Below are positions 7,181-14,850 of a stretch of DNA of 20,933 bases, piece after piece; position 1 is the stretch's first letter; each line of letters opens with the position of its first letter. The notes beneath the pieces are model-generated. The model was not told the origin of the DNA. It was given only the letters and a program-made list of their open reading frames with translations, and did not search any database. Both the position numbers and the translations under genes were made by a program. The DNA is from Proteobacteria bacterium UBA6920 (GTDB taxonomy: Bacteria > Pseudomonadota > Gammaproteobacteria > SG8-11). The stretch is from the NCBI GenBank assembly GCA_002448875.1, contig DKAS01000254.1, positions 2,565 to 23,497 of the forward strand. Reading direction: 5' to 3'.

Positions 7181-7798
7181 GTGGATGGCATGCAAATCCT
7201 GATCAGCGAAGATGGCGAAGTCAGCTTCGATCCTGACTTTATCGATCAGGCAGAAGCCGATGCGCTGTTTACGCGCTTGCGCAGCGAACTTGCCTGGAAT
7301 GTGGAGCACTACACGATCTACGGCAGGCAGGTGACCGCGCCGCGCCTGGTTTGCTGGTATGGCGATGCCGGTGCGAATTATCGTTATTCTGGTGTCGATC
7401 ATACCCCCAGGCAGTGGACGGGTACATTGCACAAGCTGAAAGCGCGGGTTGAAGCCAGAGTTGGCGGACGATTCAACAGTGTGTTGGGCAACCTGTACCG
7501 CAACGGTCAGGATTCCATGGGGTGGCATGCGGACAAGGAACCCGAGCTGGGTCCGTTACCGCTGATTGCTTCGCTTAGCCTGGGGGCCACCCGCGTATTC
7601 AAACTCAAGCACAACCGCAGTGGCAGGATAGTGGAAATTCCGTTGCAACACGGTAGCCTGTTGTGCATGGCGGGGCGCTTGCAACAGTGCTGGAAACATG
7701 CTGTGCCGCGCCGTCCGGGCATTATCGGCGAGCGCATCAATCTGACCTTTCGCGCCATCGTTACCGCCAACGGCGTCGACGCGGCGCGAACAGTTTGA
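7181..7798 (+). CDS. AlkB-family 2-oxoglutarate/Fe(II)-dependent dioxygenase
   Basis: A 205-residue protein with the AlkB active-site residues: iron ligands H116 and D118 in MGWHADKEPELG (113-124) and H173 in CWKHAVP (170-176), and arginines R185 and R191 in ERINLTFR for 2-oxoglutarate and the conserved C-terminal motif. GNLYRNGQDS before the HxD and SLGATRVF after it match the ALKBH2-like bacterial group. These enzymes repair N-alkylated DNA or RNA bases (1-methyladenine, 3-methylcytosine) by oxidative demethylation. The GTG at 7181 follows GGAGG (7172-7176) by four bases; ATG 7190 is an alternative. Its 3' end overlaps the end of the convergent rhomboid gene by 38 bases. No ada or other adaptive-response gene is adjacent. 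Confidence 0.9.
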   Translation: MDGMQILISEDGEVSFDPDFIDQAEADALFTRLRSELAWNVEHYTIYGRQVTAPRLVCWYGDAGANYRYSGVDHTPRQWTGTLHKLKARVEARVGGRFNSVLGNLYRNGQDSMGWHADKEPELGPLPLIASLSLGATRVFKLKHNRSGRIVEIPLQHGSLLCMAGRLQQCWKHAVPRRPGIIGERINLTFRAIVTANGVDAARTV

Positions 7799-8462
7799 CG
7801 TCGCGCTTCTTGAACAGCGGAACCAGTACCATGCCGGCGACGAAACCGCCCACATGCGCGCCCCAGGCGACTCCGCCGGTCTGTGACGTCGCTACCAGGG
7901 AACTGATGATCTGCAGCACGAACCAGAACCCCAGCACCCAGCCGGCCGCCAGACGCGTCGTATGAATGAAGATGCCCAAGGGGATGGCGACCAGTACCCG
8001 GGCATGCGGATAGAGAAGCAGGTAGGCGCCGAGCACGCCCGATATGGCGCCGCTGGCTCCCACCATCGGAACCTGCGAGTTAATGTCGAGGTAGGCATGG
8101 GTCAGTAAGGCAGCGATGCCGCAGACGAAATAGAACAGCAGGAACCGGCGGTGTCCCATGGCGTCTTCGACATTGTTGCCAAAGATCCAGAGATAAAGCA
8201 TGTTGCCCAGCAGGTGCATCCAGCCGCCATGCAGGAACATGGAGCTAAACGCCGTCATCCACGGGGGAATTAACGCTATATCAGCCGGTAGCCGCAGGTT
8301 CCCGAGGAGAACGGCTGGTATTGCGCCCAAGGCGTAAATATAATGTTCGAGCTGAGGCCCCAGCGACAACTGCCAGAAAAAGATCAGGACGTTGGCGACG
8401 ATCAGCGCCAGCGTCAGCAGGGGCGCGGTGGTCGTCGGATTATCATCGTGCAATGGAAACAT
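7761..8462 (-). CDS. Rhomboid-family intramembrane serine protease
   Basis: A 233-residue protein with six predicted membrane segments. The catalytic serine is S137 in VGASGAISG, paired with H203 in GAHVGGFVAG in the last segment. HGGWMHLLGNMLYLWIFG (78-95) carries the H83 and N87 oxyanion-region residues and the usual WxHxxxN signature. The N-terminus (MFPLHDDNPT) and length fit the bacterial group close to YqgP/GlpG-like rhomboids without an extra domain. The family cleaves membrane proteins within or near transmembrane helices; the target is unknown. The short basic tail (KLFAPRRRRWR) is encoded in the 38 bases that overlap the AlkB-family gene on the other strand. Confidence 0.92.
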   Translation of the reverse strand: MFPLHDDNPTTTAPLLTLALIVANVLIFFWQLSLGPQLEHYIYALGAIPAVLLGNLRLPADIALIPPWMTAFSSMFLHGGWMHLLGNMLYLWIFGNNVEDAMGHRRFLLFYFVCGIAALLTHAYLDINSQVPMVGASGAISGVLGAYLLLYPHARVLVAIPLGIFIHTTRLAAGWVLGFWFVLQIISSLVATSQTGGVAWGAHVGGFVAGMVLVPLFKKRDVKLFAPRRRRWR

Positions 8463-8675
8463 GGGCCATCAACCGGGGTTTATGCAACGGCGGCCGTCCC
8501 CAGGGTACAACGCTGCGCGCAGCCGGATGCGGGGCAAGCCAGCATGGCGATTTTATCATGACCGGCCTGCCAGGCACCGTATTAGTAAAGCCAGCTGTTT
8601 TCCGGGCATCTCCGCCACCAGCCAAAAGGCGGGACGGGGGTGGTTTATAACCAGCCGCAAGAAGGAGTGAATGAC

Positions 8676-8999
8676 GTGACCGATGACGTTGGTAATATCG
8701 AAATTCCGAAATGGGATCCCGCCCTGGCCGCCCTGGTCGCGGAGGAGTACGGCAAGCGGAAGAATCCGTTGCGCCTGGCGGATTTTCTCGCGCTGGCGCA
8801 ACAGCATGCTATTCGGTTCGACGACATCATGGTGACGGTATTCGAACTCTGTCTGCAGGGTGAATGGAGTTATGTGAATCGCAAGGGGCAGGCGCGGGTT
8901 CTCAACCGGGAGCAGATAGATAAGCTTTATGTCAACGGTCGTCTGCACGAATCGGATTTGCGGGATTTCGATGGCGGCTGGCTGCCGGCGCAGCGCTGA
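8676..8999 (+). CDS. Small conserved-looking protein of unknown function
   Basis: A 107-residue soluble protein that I do not recognise. The GTG at 8676 is chosen because AAGGAG ends at 8666, nine bases upstream; an upstream GTG at 8640 has no ribosome site. It starts MTDDVGNIEIPKWDPALAAL and has a helical middle (FLALAQQHAIRFDDIMVTVF), then an element reading GEWSYVNRKGQARVLNREQI that looks like a beta hairpin, and an acidic C-terminal segment (LHESDLRDFDGGW). No signal peptide, membrane segment or cysteine pair is visible. It is divergent from the rhomboid gene and convergent with the response-regulator gene. Confidence 0.7.
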   Translation: MTDDVGNIEIPKWDPALAALVAEEYGKRKNPLRLADFLALAQQHAIRFDDIMVTVFELCLQGEWSYVNRKGQARVLNREQIDKLYVNGRLHESDLRDFDGGWLPAQR

Positions 9000-9003
9000 A
9001 TGC

Positions 9004-9036
9004 AAGCCGCCACGCCAGCGTTGCTGGTGACGGCTT
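9004..9036. terminator. Hairpin between convergent genes, possible weak terminator
   Basis: Outer arms AAGCCG (9004-9009) and CGGCTT (9031-9036) enclose an inner stem CCAGC/GCTGG (9015-9019/9023-9027) with loop GTT. It begins four bases after the stop of the small unknown gene and lies 49 bases beyond the 3' end of the response-regulator gene. There is no T-run, so it may protect transcript ends rather than terminate by itself. Confidence 0.35.
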
Positions 9037-9084
9037 GACCATGCACGCCGCTGTGTCCGCGTAAGGCGCGCCGGCGGTCGGCCC

Positions 9085-9603
9085 TTAGTTCAAGGCGTAC
9101 TGTCGCAGGTCGAGGACTTCGTTCAACAGACGAAAAAACTCCCCGCGGTCCAGCGGTTTGGGGAGAAAGCCATTGGCCCCCAGGCGCTGTCCCCATACTT
9201 TCTCTGTCTGCATCTGGTTGCCGCTGATAATTATGATGGGGATATGCTTGGTTTCGTCGGTGCTGCGTAGCACGCGGGTCGCCTGGAATCCGTTGATACC
9301 GGGCATCACCACGTCCATCAGGATCAGATCCGGCGGGTTACGCTTGGCCATTTCTATGCCATCACTGCCATTATAAGCAGCCGCGGTGTTGAAGCCGGCG
9401 GATTTAAGTAATTTATCAATGGCGAATACCACGGTTCGCGAATCATCGATAATCAGTACATTCAGATCATAGCCGTTGGCGGGGCGGGGAGTGGCGCGCC
9501 GTTCCAAGGGTGCTTTCTTATCCCTGGCAAACAGATTTTTCAGATTGAAAAGTTTGATAAAGCCAAATCGTTCTTTGCGTATCGCTGAATCGATACGATC
9601 CAT
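9085..9603 (-). CDS. Single-domain response regulator (PilH/CheY-like) with N-terminal extension
   Basis: A 172-residue protein. Residues 47-170 are a complete receiver domain: acidic pair D53-D54 (LIIDDSR), phospho-acceptor D97 (LMDVVMPG), switch residue S127 (IIISGN) and K149 (LPKPLD). No output domain follows, so it probably signals by protein contact as CheY and PilH do. The first 45 residues are a basic, partly hydrophobic extension (FGFIKLFNLKNLFARDKK at 13-30) not usual in CheY; it could be a docking or membrane-proximal helix. The ribosome site GGGGAGG (revcomp of 9608-9614) supports the ATG at 9603. No kinase gene adjoins it on the same strand; the GAF-protein gene lies divergently across a 406-base gap. 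Confidence 0.88.
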   Translation of the reverse strand: MDRIDSAIRKERFGFIKLFNLKNLFARDKKAPLERRATPRPANGYDLNVLIIDDSRTVVFAIDKLLKSAGFNTAAAYNGSDGIEMAKRNPPDLILMDVVMPGINGFQATRVLRSTDETKHIPIIIISGNQMQTEKVWGQRLGANGFLPKPLDRGEFFRLLNEVLDLRQYALN

Positions 9604-10009
9604 GCTACCTCCCCGTTCTTATTAGTGTGCCGGCCTAGTTTAACTGACTTAGAACCTGTCTTCTTCATTACATAGAGAGTATTTCAATAAACTATTTCCC
9701 CAGCCTTAATTCAGCATTACAAAATTATAGAATAAGGACGGGAATTATGTATATGTATTTGTATTATTTGAATAAAAATTACCAGCAAACCCGAGTCCAA
9801 CTGCCGCCGGCAGTAGCGGGGGGGCGGCAGGCTGTGGATTTCGGCTGGCAGTTGATGTGCCATCGCGGCATTAATTACCTAACTTTATGAAAGGTATAAG
9901 AATTGTTCGTTTTGTTAACGATTGATCTAGCGCGGGAATTGATTCAAAAGAATCGGAAATCGACCGTTAATAGAGGCGATAGTCATTCACCAGTACCGGG
10001 TTTCCTGTG
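9604..10009. other. AT-rich divergent intergenic region
   Basis: About 400 bases between the response-regulator gene (-) and the GAF-protein gene (+), much richer in A and T than the surroundings, especially 9650-9780 and 9880-9960. It must hold both promoters, but I cannot pick clear hexamers. It also contains one small open frame with a plausible ribosome site (9747-9890, listed separately). Confidence 0.5.
9747..9890 (+). CDS. Possible small ORF (47 codons)
   Basis: ATG at 9747 has AAGGA (9734-9738) eight bases upstream, a good ribosome-binding position. The product would start MYMYLYYLNKNYQQTR and end GINYLTL. The Tyr-rich start is AT-driven and no family is recognised. The frame runs into a locally G-rich part and could be chance. 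Very tentative. Confidence 0.2.
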   Translation: MYMYLYYLNKNYQQTRVQLPPAVAGGRQAVDFGWQLMCHRGINYLTL

Positions 10010-10615
10010 ATGGATAAAAATGCACTGCTGGCCGCGCTGGACGAGCTGCGGGAAAAACAACGCAAAATCGACGATGCCTGGAACCGCCTGGGCGATCGCA
10101 GCTTACTGCGATTTTTCGTCGATATCCTGCCGGTCACCCTCAACGCGGAACGCAGCAGTCTGTTTATTCTCGATCCCAAACAGGATCGGATCTGGATCAA
10201 GTGCGGCACCGGCGTCGATGAGGCGGAAATCACCGTACCACGGGAAGGTTCACTGGTGGGTGAGGTAATAGAAACCGGAATTTCGGTAATCGAGGACAAT
10301 ATGATGGATCGCACCGGAACTCACGAATCGGTGGGTCAGCAATTGGGGTATACGACGCGCAACGCCATCTGCGTTCCGGTCAAGAACAGCGCCAATGACC
10401 GGGTGATAGGCGCGATCCAGGTGTTGAACAAGAAAGACGGCAAGAAGTTTACAGCGAAGGATCAGGAAATGCTCGAGAAGCTCGCATTTCAGATCCAGAT
10501 GAATATTGAGCATATCTACCTGCGGCAGGATCTGCGCAAAATAGGCGAAGCGCTGAAGAACAAGATCATGCAGCTGGAATCCCGGGTTGGCAAAAAACGC
10601 CCGACGCCGCGTTGA
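10010..10615 (+). CDS. GAF-domain protein
   Basis: A 201-residue protein with one GAF domain (about residues 28-170) between two helical, probably coiled-coil, ends. The C-terminal helix (RQDLRKIGEALKNKIMQLES) suggests dimerisation. Typical GAF elements are visible: AERSSLFILD (46-55), EGSLVGEVIETG (78-89), NAICVPVKN (118-126) and VIGAIQVLNKKDGKKFT (131-147), the last resembling the GAF repeats of cyclic nucleotide phosphodiesterases and bacterial adenylyl cyclases. GAF domains bind small ligands or mediate dimer contacts; the ligand is unknown. There is no output domain, so it may act on a partner. ATG 10010 is preferred, with GTG 10007 directly before it. The SirB1-family gene follows after 134 bases. 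Confidence 0.85.
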   Translation: MDKNALLAALDELREKQRKIDDAWNRLGDRSLLRFFVDILPVTLNAERSSLFILDPKQDRIWIKCGTGVDEAEITVPREGSLVGEVIETGISVIEDNMMDRTGTHESVGQQLGYTTRNAICVPVKNSANDRVIGAIQVLNKKDGKKFTAKDQEMLEKLAFQIQMNIEHIYLRQDLRKIGEALKNKIMQLESRVGKKRPTPR

Positions 10616-10749
10616 AGGTGGGCTTTTAACAACAAAGCACCTAAAGTGTTTTGAGCAAATGACGATGATGTGAATTGTACCGCGCGGTAACTCCCGCCGG
10701 ACGACATGGCGAATTATAACCACTAAATAGAACGAGAACTCAAGGCAGT

Positions 10750-11565
10750 ATGGCACTAGCAGCAGCAGCTTACGTGGAAAACGGTCTGGCGCAGAAAACG
10801 CTGGAGCTGGCGATTGACGAATATCCGGCGCTGGAAATACCTCTGTATGTCGGACTCCTGGATCGCTATGTGCGCGACATCAAGACCTTTCTTGACGCCA
10901 AGCCGTCCACCGTCCAGGTGGTGAAGGCGATAAACTACTATTTGTTTTATGAGCAGGGCTACTGCGGTAACGATGAGAATTACTATGATCCACGCAATAG
11001 TTTCCTCAATGAGGTCATGGATCGGAAGCTGGGCGTGCCGATTCTGCTGGGCGTGCTCTATATCGAACTGGGCAGGCGGCTGGGGCTGAATATTTCTGGA
11101 CTGAATTTTCCGGGGCATTTTCTCGTGAAAATTTCCGATGGCGTGTGCGATTTGATCGTCAATCCCTATGAAAATGGCATTCTGCTCAACCACGAGGATC
11201 TCAACGGTCGTCTGCAGGATATGTATGGCCAGAACTCCCCGAAGGTGGAGTCCAGTCCCGACATGTTGCGCGCCATGGACGACGAGGAAATTCTCCTGAA
11301 AATTCTCACCAATCTGAAGAACATCTACTCCAGCAACGGCAATATCTACAAGCTGTTGACGGTGATGGATCGTATCATCGATATCAATCCCGACTCACCC
11401 CATGAGATTCTCGACCGCGCCATGGTCTATGAAGAGCTGGACTACGCCCGCCAGGCGGTACTCGACTATCAGCGTTATCTGGAGCTGTCGCCGGACGCCG
11501 AGGACGCCGATGAGGTTCAGTCGGTGATCAAGGATCTCGAAAAGAAAGTCGGCTATCTGCACTAA
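10750..11565 (+). CDS. SirB1-family transglutaminase-like / TPR protein
   Basis: A 271-residue cytoplasmic protein. Residues 30-135 are the SirB1 transglutaminase-like core, with the family block RKLGVPILLGVLYIELGRRL (92-111) and LNFPGHFLVK (118-127), where H123 would match the catalytic-type histidine. The C-terminal part (about 180-250) contains TPR-like helices (LLTVMDRIIDINPDSPHEIL; AVLDYQRYLELSPD). Family members are common beside prmC/hemK or kdsA in gammaproteobacteria; their biochemical role is not settled. Here the neighbours are a GAF protein and a PhnD-type binding protein instead. The ATG at 10750 has AAGG four bases upstream, a modest ribosome site. Confidence 0.88.
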   Translation: MALAAAAYVENGLAQKTLELAIDEYPALEIPLYVGLLDRYVRDIKTFLDAKPSTVQVVKAINYYLFYEQGYCGNDENYYDPRNSFLNEVMDRKLGVPILLGVLYIELGRRLGLNISGLNFPGHFLVKISDGVCDLIVNPYENGILLNHEDLNGRLQDMYGQNSPKVESSPDMLRAMDDEEILLKILTNLKNIYSSNGNIYKLLTVMDRIIDINPDSPHEILDRAMVYEELDYARQAVLDYQRYLELSPDAEDADEVQSVIKDLEKKVGYLH

Positions 11566-11694
11566 TATTAGTGTTTTTCCCCACTGCTTCCCCGCGCTGT
11601 CATTGAATAAAGCGCAATGGCGCCGGCCGCTATAAAGAGTTGCGGCGTAGTTTCGATACAAAGACATAGACAACGTTTCCGTTTCGGAGGCCTC

Positions 11695-12525
11695 TTGAGA
11701 ACTCCGCTGCCGGTCTTCCTGATGGCGCTCGTATTCACCGCCCTGACTGCCACGGCCGCCGCCAGGCCGCTGGTGTTCGCGGTGGCGCCTTACAAGAAAC
11801 CGAGCGAGATCTATGTGATGTTTTCGCCGCTGGTGCGCTATCTGGAAAAGGGATTGCACCGGGAAATAGACATCGTAGTCGGCAAATCCTATTTGGATAT
11901 CATTGATCGGTATAAGACAGGCGAAATCGATATCGGTTATCTGGATCCGGTGTCCTATATCAAGGCCCACCGTCAGGCGGGGGTATTGCCCTTGTTGAGT
12001 ATGCAGGAAGCGGCCGGCGCGGATCGGCGAGCGGTGATTGTCGTGCGCGCGGATAGCATTATCAATAGCATCAGTCAGTTGCGCGGCAAGCGCGTCGCTT
12101 TTGGCGATATAAATTCCGGGCTGACGCACTATCTGCCGCACTATATGATGCTGAACTCCAATGTTTCCGTGCATGAACTGGCGGATTTTAAATATGTCGG
12201 CAGCAATGAAAATATCGCTCTCAATGTGATCAATGCGAATTTTGACGCCGGTGGCATGGAAGCCAAGGAAGCCATGCCTTATCTGGATCAAGGGCTGAAA
12301 ATTCTGGCTGAATCCGAAGTCTTCGCCCCGCATCTGTTCGTGGTAGGAAACAACTTCAATCGCACACTGAAGCAACGCCTGAAAAGCCTGATGGAAAAGG
12401 CTGATCTGCGTTTCCTGCGCAATATAAATCCGCAAACCACTGGTTTGCGAGCCGCCGAGGATAGGGAATTCGATGGCGTGCGCAATATTGTCAATGTGGT
12501 GAATTACCGTGACCCTCCACAGTAG
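11695..12525 (+). CDS. PhnD-like periplasmic substrate-binding protein (first copy)
   Basis: About 276 residues, periplasmic. The frame is open from an ATG at 11617, but TTG 11695 follows GGAGG (11686-11690) and gives a clean signal peptide: LRTPLPVFLMALVFTALTAT, then AAA before RPLVFAV. The mature protein has PhnD/phosphite-binding features: FAVAPYKKPSE, MFSPLVRYLEKGL, GEIDIGYLDPVSY and LRGKRVAFGDINSGLTHYLP. In ABC importers such proteins bind phosphonate or phosphate-like anions, but no permease or ATPase gene is present. The histidine kinase gene begins within its last 17 bases, so a sensory rather than transport role is likely: the binding protein would present its ligand to the kinase's periplasmic domain. 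That role is inferred. Confidence 0.85.
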   Translation: MRTPLPVFLMALVFTALTATAAARPLVFAVAPYKKPSEIYVMFSPLVRYLEKGLHREIDIVVGKSYLDIIDRYKTGEIDIGYLDPVSYIKAHRQAGVLPLLSMQEAAGADRRAVIVVRADSIINSISQLRGKRVAFGDINSGLTHYLPHYMMLNSNVSVHELADFKYVGSNENIALNVINANFDAGGMEAKEAMPYLDQGLKILAESEVFAPHLFVVGNNFNRTLKQRLKSLMEKADLRFLRNINPQTTGLRAAEDREFDGVRNIVNVVNYRDPPQ

Positions 12526-14425
12526 TCAACGCGACTGGTTACGCAGGATGCGACTGGCATGGAGGACCGTGTCCTACTCCCGGCTGACGGTCAAATTCCA
12601 GAGCAGCATCGTACTGATCGCCATCGTCGCCCTGACGGTGGCGCTGGTGGCGATTTACAAGGAAGTGTCGCGCTACAGTCAGGCGCATGTGACGCTGGCG
12701 ACGGCGTCCCTGCAGCACAGCAACTCCGCGGCGGAGCAGGCGCTGCTGGAGGCGTTGGAGTCAAAAGCCAGAAGCATAGGCAGATTGATCGCCGACGCCT
12801 CAAAAGACATGATTTTGTCCTACAATCTGCGCGCTCTGCAGCAATTCCAGAATGATGCCATCAGCGACAGGGACGTGGCTTTCGTGGTATTCCTGCGCAA
12901 GAATGGCAAGCCCTTCCTGCGCGACAGCCAGAAGGAACTCCCCGCCAGTAAAATGGAGGTGAAGCTGCCGATTTCGGTCGGAGTCGACACCATAGGCTAC
13001 GTGCTGGTGGGGATGAATACCGCGGATCTCGAGCACAAAGCGGAGGTTAACCGCGATGCAATGAACAAGCTGATCGACGATGTGGACGATGTTGCGCGCG
13101 ACGCGCAGTGGTCCATCGTCAAGCTGATAGTCGTTGTCACCGTTCTGCTGCTGGCCGCTACGCTGGCGCAGGTGTACTACTTTTTCCGTTCAATGATACT
13201 CGAGCCGGTGAACTCGTTGCGCGAAGTGGCGCGCGAGGTGCAGCAGGGGAACTTTCACGCCAAAGTCGAAAAATGTCCGAACGACGAATTGGGGGTGCTG
13301 GCAGAAACGTTCAACAATATGATCGAGGCTCTGAGTGCGACCACGTACAGCAAGGAGTATATCGAAAATGTTTTGCGTTCCATGGGCGACATGTTGTTCG
13401 TGATCAGCGGCAGCCGCCAGATAACCATGGTCAATCCCGCTTTGCTACGCAAAACCGGCTACGAGGAATACGACCTGATAGGTCAGGAATTTGACAAGAT
13501 TTTTCCCGATAAGACGACGGTCGACGAGATCGTCGGTATGCTAACCCATAACAACGAGATAGTAAAATTCGATACCTGCTATCGCTGCAAATCTGGCGCG
13601 CTGCTGCATGTCGAACTGTCAGGTAACTATCTGCGCACTTCCGGAAAAATGTTCGGCATCGTCTTCGCCGCGCAGGATATTACCGACCGTCTGGCGGCGC
13701 GCGCGCAGCTCGAAGCCAATAACCGGCAGCTGGAGAACTCCAATCGGCAGCTGGACCAGTTCGCCTATGTGGTTTCCCATGATCTGAAGGCGCCGCTGCG
13801 CGCCATCGCCAATCTTTCCACCTGGCTGGAGGAAGATCTGGCGCAGCAGATCAGTGGCGAGAGTCGCAAGCAGATGGATTTGCTGCGCGGCCGGGTAAAT
13901 CGCATGGAGGCCTTGATCAACGGCATTCTCGAATATTCGCGTGCCGGCAGAATAAATGCCTCTCTGGAAAAGGTCGAAGTGGCGAAACTGCTGCGGGAGG
14001 TGATTGAATCCATGCCGGTTCCACCCGGGTTCACGATCAATATAGGCGACGGCATGCCAGAGTTTATCACTGCCAAGGTGCCTTTATCGCAGGTTTTCGC
14101 CAATTTGTTGAGCAATGCCATTAAATACCGCGCATCGGACGCGGGGCGAGTTGATATCACGGTGGAGGATTGCGGTGATCACTTTTGTTTCAGCGTGCAG
14201 GACGACGGCCCGGGAATCGCGCCGGAATTTCACGAAAAAATATTCGTTATCTTTCAGACGCTGGCACCGCGTGATCAGATCGAGAGCACCGGAGTAGGTC
14301 TGAGCGTTGTCAAGAAAATCGTCGAGGAGCAGGGCGGCAGGATTAAAGTGATATCGGCGACGGGCAAGGGGGCGAATTTTGTTTTTACCTGGAAGAAAAA
14401 CCTGAACAGGGCGCAAGCGGCATGA
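12509..14425 (+). CDS. Membrane sensor histidine kinase, HAMP-PAS-HisKA-HATPase
   Basis: A 638-residue inner-membrane kinase. Membrane segments at about residues 31-50 and 203-226 bound a periplasmic region of about 150 residues containing a small alpha/beta sensor fold. HAMP follows (230-280), then PAS (about 285-395), a coiled coil, and the HisKA domain with phosphorylated H424 in YVVSHDLKAPLRA. The ATP-binding domain shows the N box (NLLSNAIKYR, N536), DDGPGI (565-570), the F box FQTL and GVGLSV (595-600). The HisKA sequence is of the phytochrome-kinase-like type that usually pairs with Rcp1-like regulators, matching the next gene. The GTG start at 12509 overlaps the upstream gene by 17 bases; ATG 12548 is an alternative. 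The stop overlaps the next start (ATGA at 14422). Confidence 0.93.
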   Translation: MTLHSSQRDWLRRMRLAWRTVSYSRLTVKFQSSIVLIAIVALTVALVAIYKEVSRYSQAHVTLATASLQHSNSAAEQALLEALESKARSIGRLIADASKDMILSYNLRALQQFQNDAISDRDVAFVVFLRKNGKPFLRDSQKELPASKMEVKLPISVGVDTIGYVLVGMNTADLEHKAEVNRDAMNKLIDDVDDVARDAQWSIVKLIVVVTVLLLAATLAQVYYFFRSMILEPVNSLREVAREVQQGNFHAKVEKCPNDELGVLAETFNNMIEALSATTYSKEYIENVLRSMGDMLFVISGSRQITMVNPALLRKTGYEEYDLIGQEFDKIFPDKTTVDEIVGMLTHNNEIVKFDTCYRCKSGALLHVELSGNYLRTSGKMFGIVFAAQDITDRLAARAQLEANNRQLENSNRQLDQFAYVVSHDLKAPLRAIANLSTWLEEDLAQQISGESRKQMDLLRGRVNRMEALINGILEYSRAGRINASLEKVEVAKLLREVIESMPVPPGFTINIGDGMPEFITAKVPLSQVFANLLSNAIKYRASDAGRVDITVEDCGDHFCFSVQDDGPGIAPEFHEKIFVIFQTLAPRDQIESTGVGLSVVKKIVEEQGGRIKVISATGKGANFVFTWKKNLNRAQAA

Positions 14426-14850
14426 CGAAAGAAAATTTTTCGATTCTAATCGTCGATGATGACGAGGTGGATGTACTGAATATAGAGCGGGCGTTTCACA
14501 AGGTTAAAATTGTGAATCCGCTGTTTCGCGCCCGTGACGGCCTGGAAGCGCTGGCCATGTTGCGGGGGCAGAATGGTTATCCGCAGATGCAGCCGCCGCC
14601 GAAGATCGTGCTGCTGGACATTAACATGCCGCGGATGAACGGGATGGAAATGTTGCAGGAGCTGCGCGCCGACCCGGTTTTGAATTCTCTGAACGTGGTG
14701 ATGTTGACAACTTCCAACGAGGAGCAGGACAGGCACGATGCCTATAGACTGAACGTGGCGGGATACATCCTGAAACCCGTGGTGCCCGCAAAATTCATCG
14801 AGGCGATTTCCACACTCAATCAATACTGGAATTTGATAGAACTGCCATGA
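14422..14850 (+). CDS. Rcp1-type single-domain response regulator
   Basis: A 142-residue receiver-only protein: acidic residues D12-D13 in IVDDDEVD, phospho-acceptor D66 in LLDINMPRMNG, switch threonines T96-T97 in MLTTSN and K118 in ILKPV. The DDDEVD start and the extended loop before the phospho-site (YPQMQPPPK) are typical of Rcp1-like regulators served by phytochrome-type kinases. Four-base overlaps with both the upstream kinase gene (14422-14425) and the downstream c-di-GMP gene (14847-14850) indicate translational coupling. It is probably the direct phosphotransfer partner of the kinase, with output through contact with another protein. Confidence 0.93.
   Translation: MTKENFSILIVDDDEVDVLNIERAFHKVKIVNPLFRARDGLEALAMLRGQNGYPQMQPPPKIVLLDINMPRMNGMEMLQELRADPVLNSLNVVMLTTSNEEQDRHDAYRLNVAGYILKPVVPAKFIEAISTLNQYWNLIELP

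Noticed and set aside
6646..7191. Long minus-strand frames with strings of hydrophobic residues opposite the H1-like gene
   Set aside because: They are the reverse complement of the lysine-alanine repeat, have no ribosome site, and run through the terminator of the plus-strand gene.
11395..12435. 346-codon minus-strand frame opposite the first PhnD-like gene and the end of the SirB1-family gene
   Set aside because: It is a shadow of two well-supported plus-strand genes, with His/Gln-rich composition typical of antisense reading.
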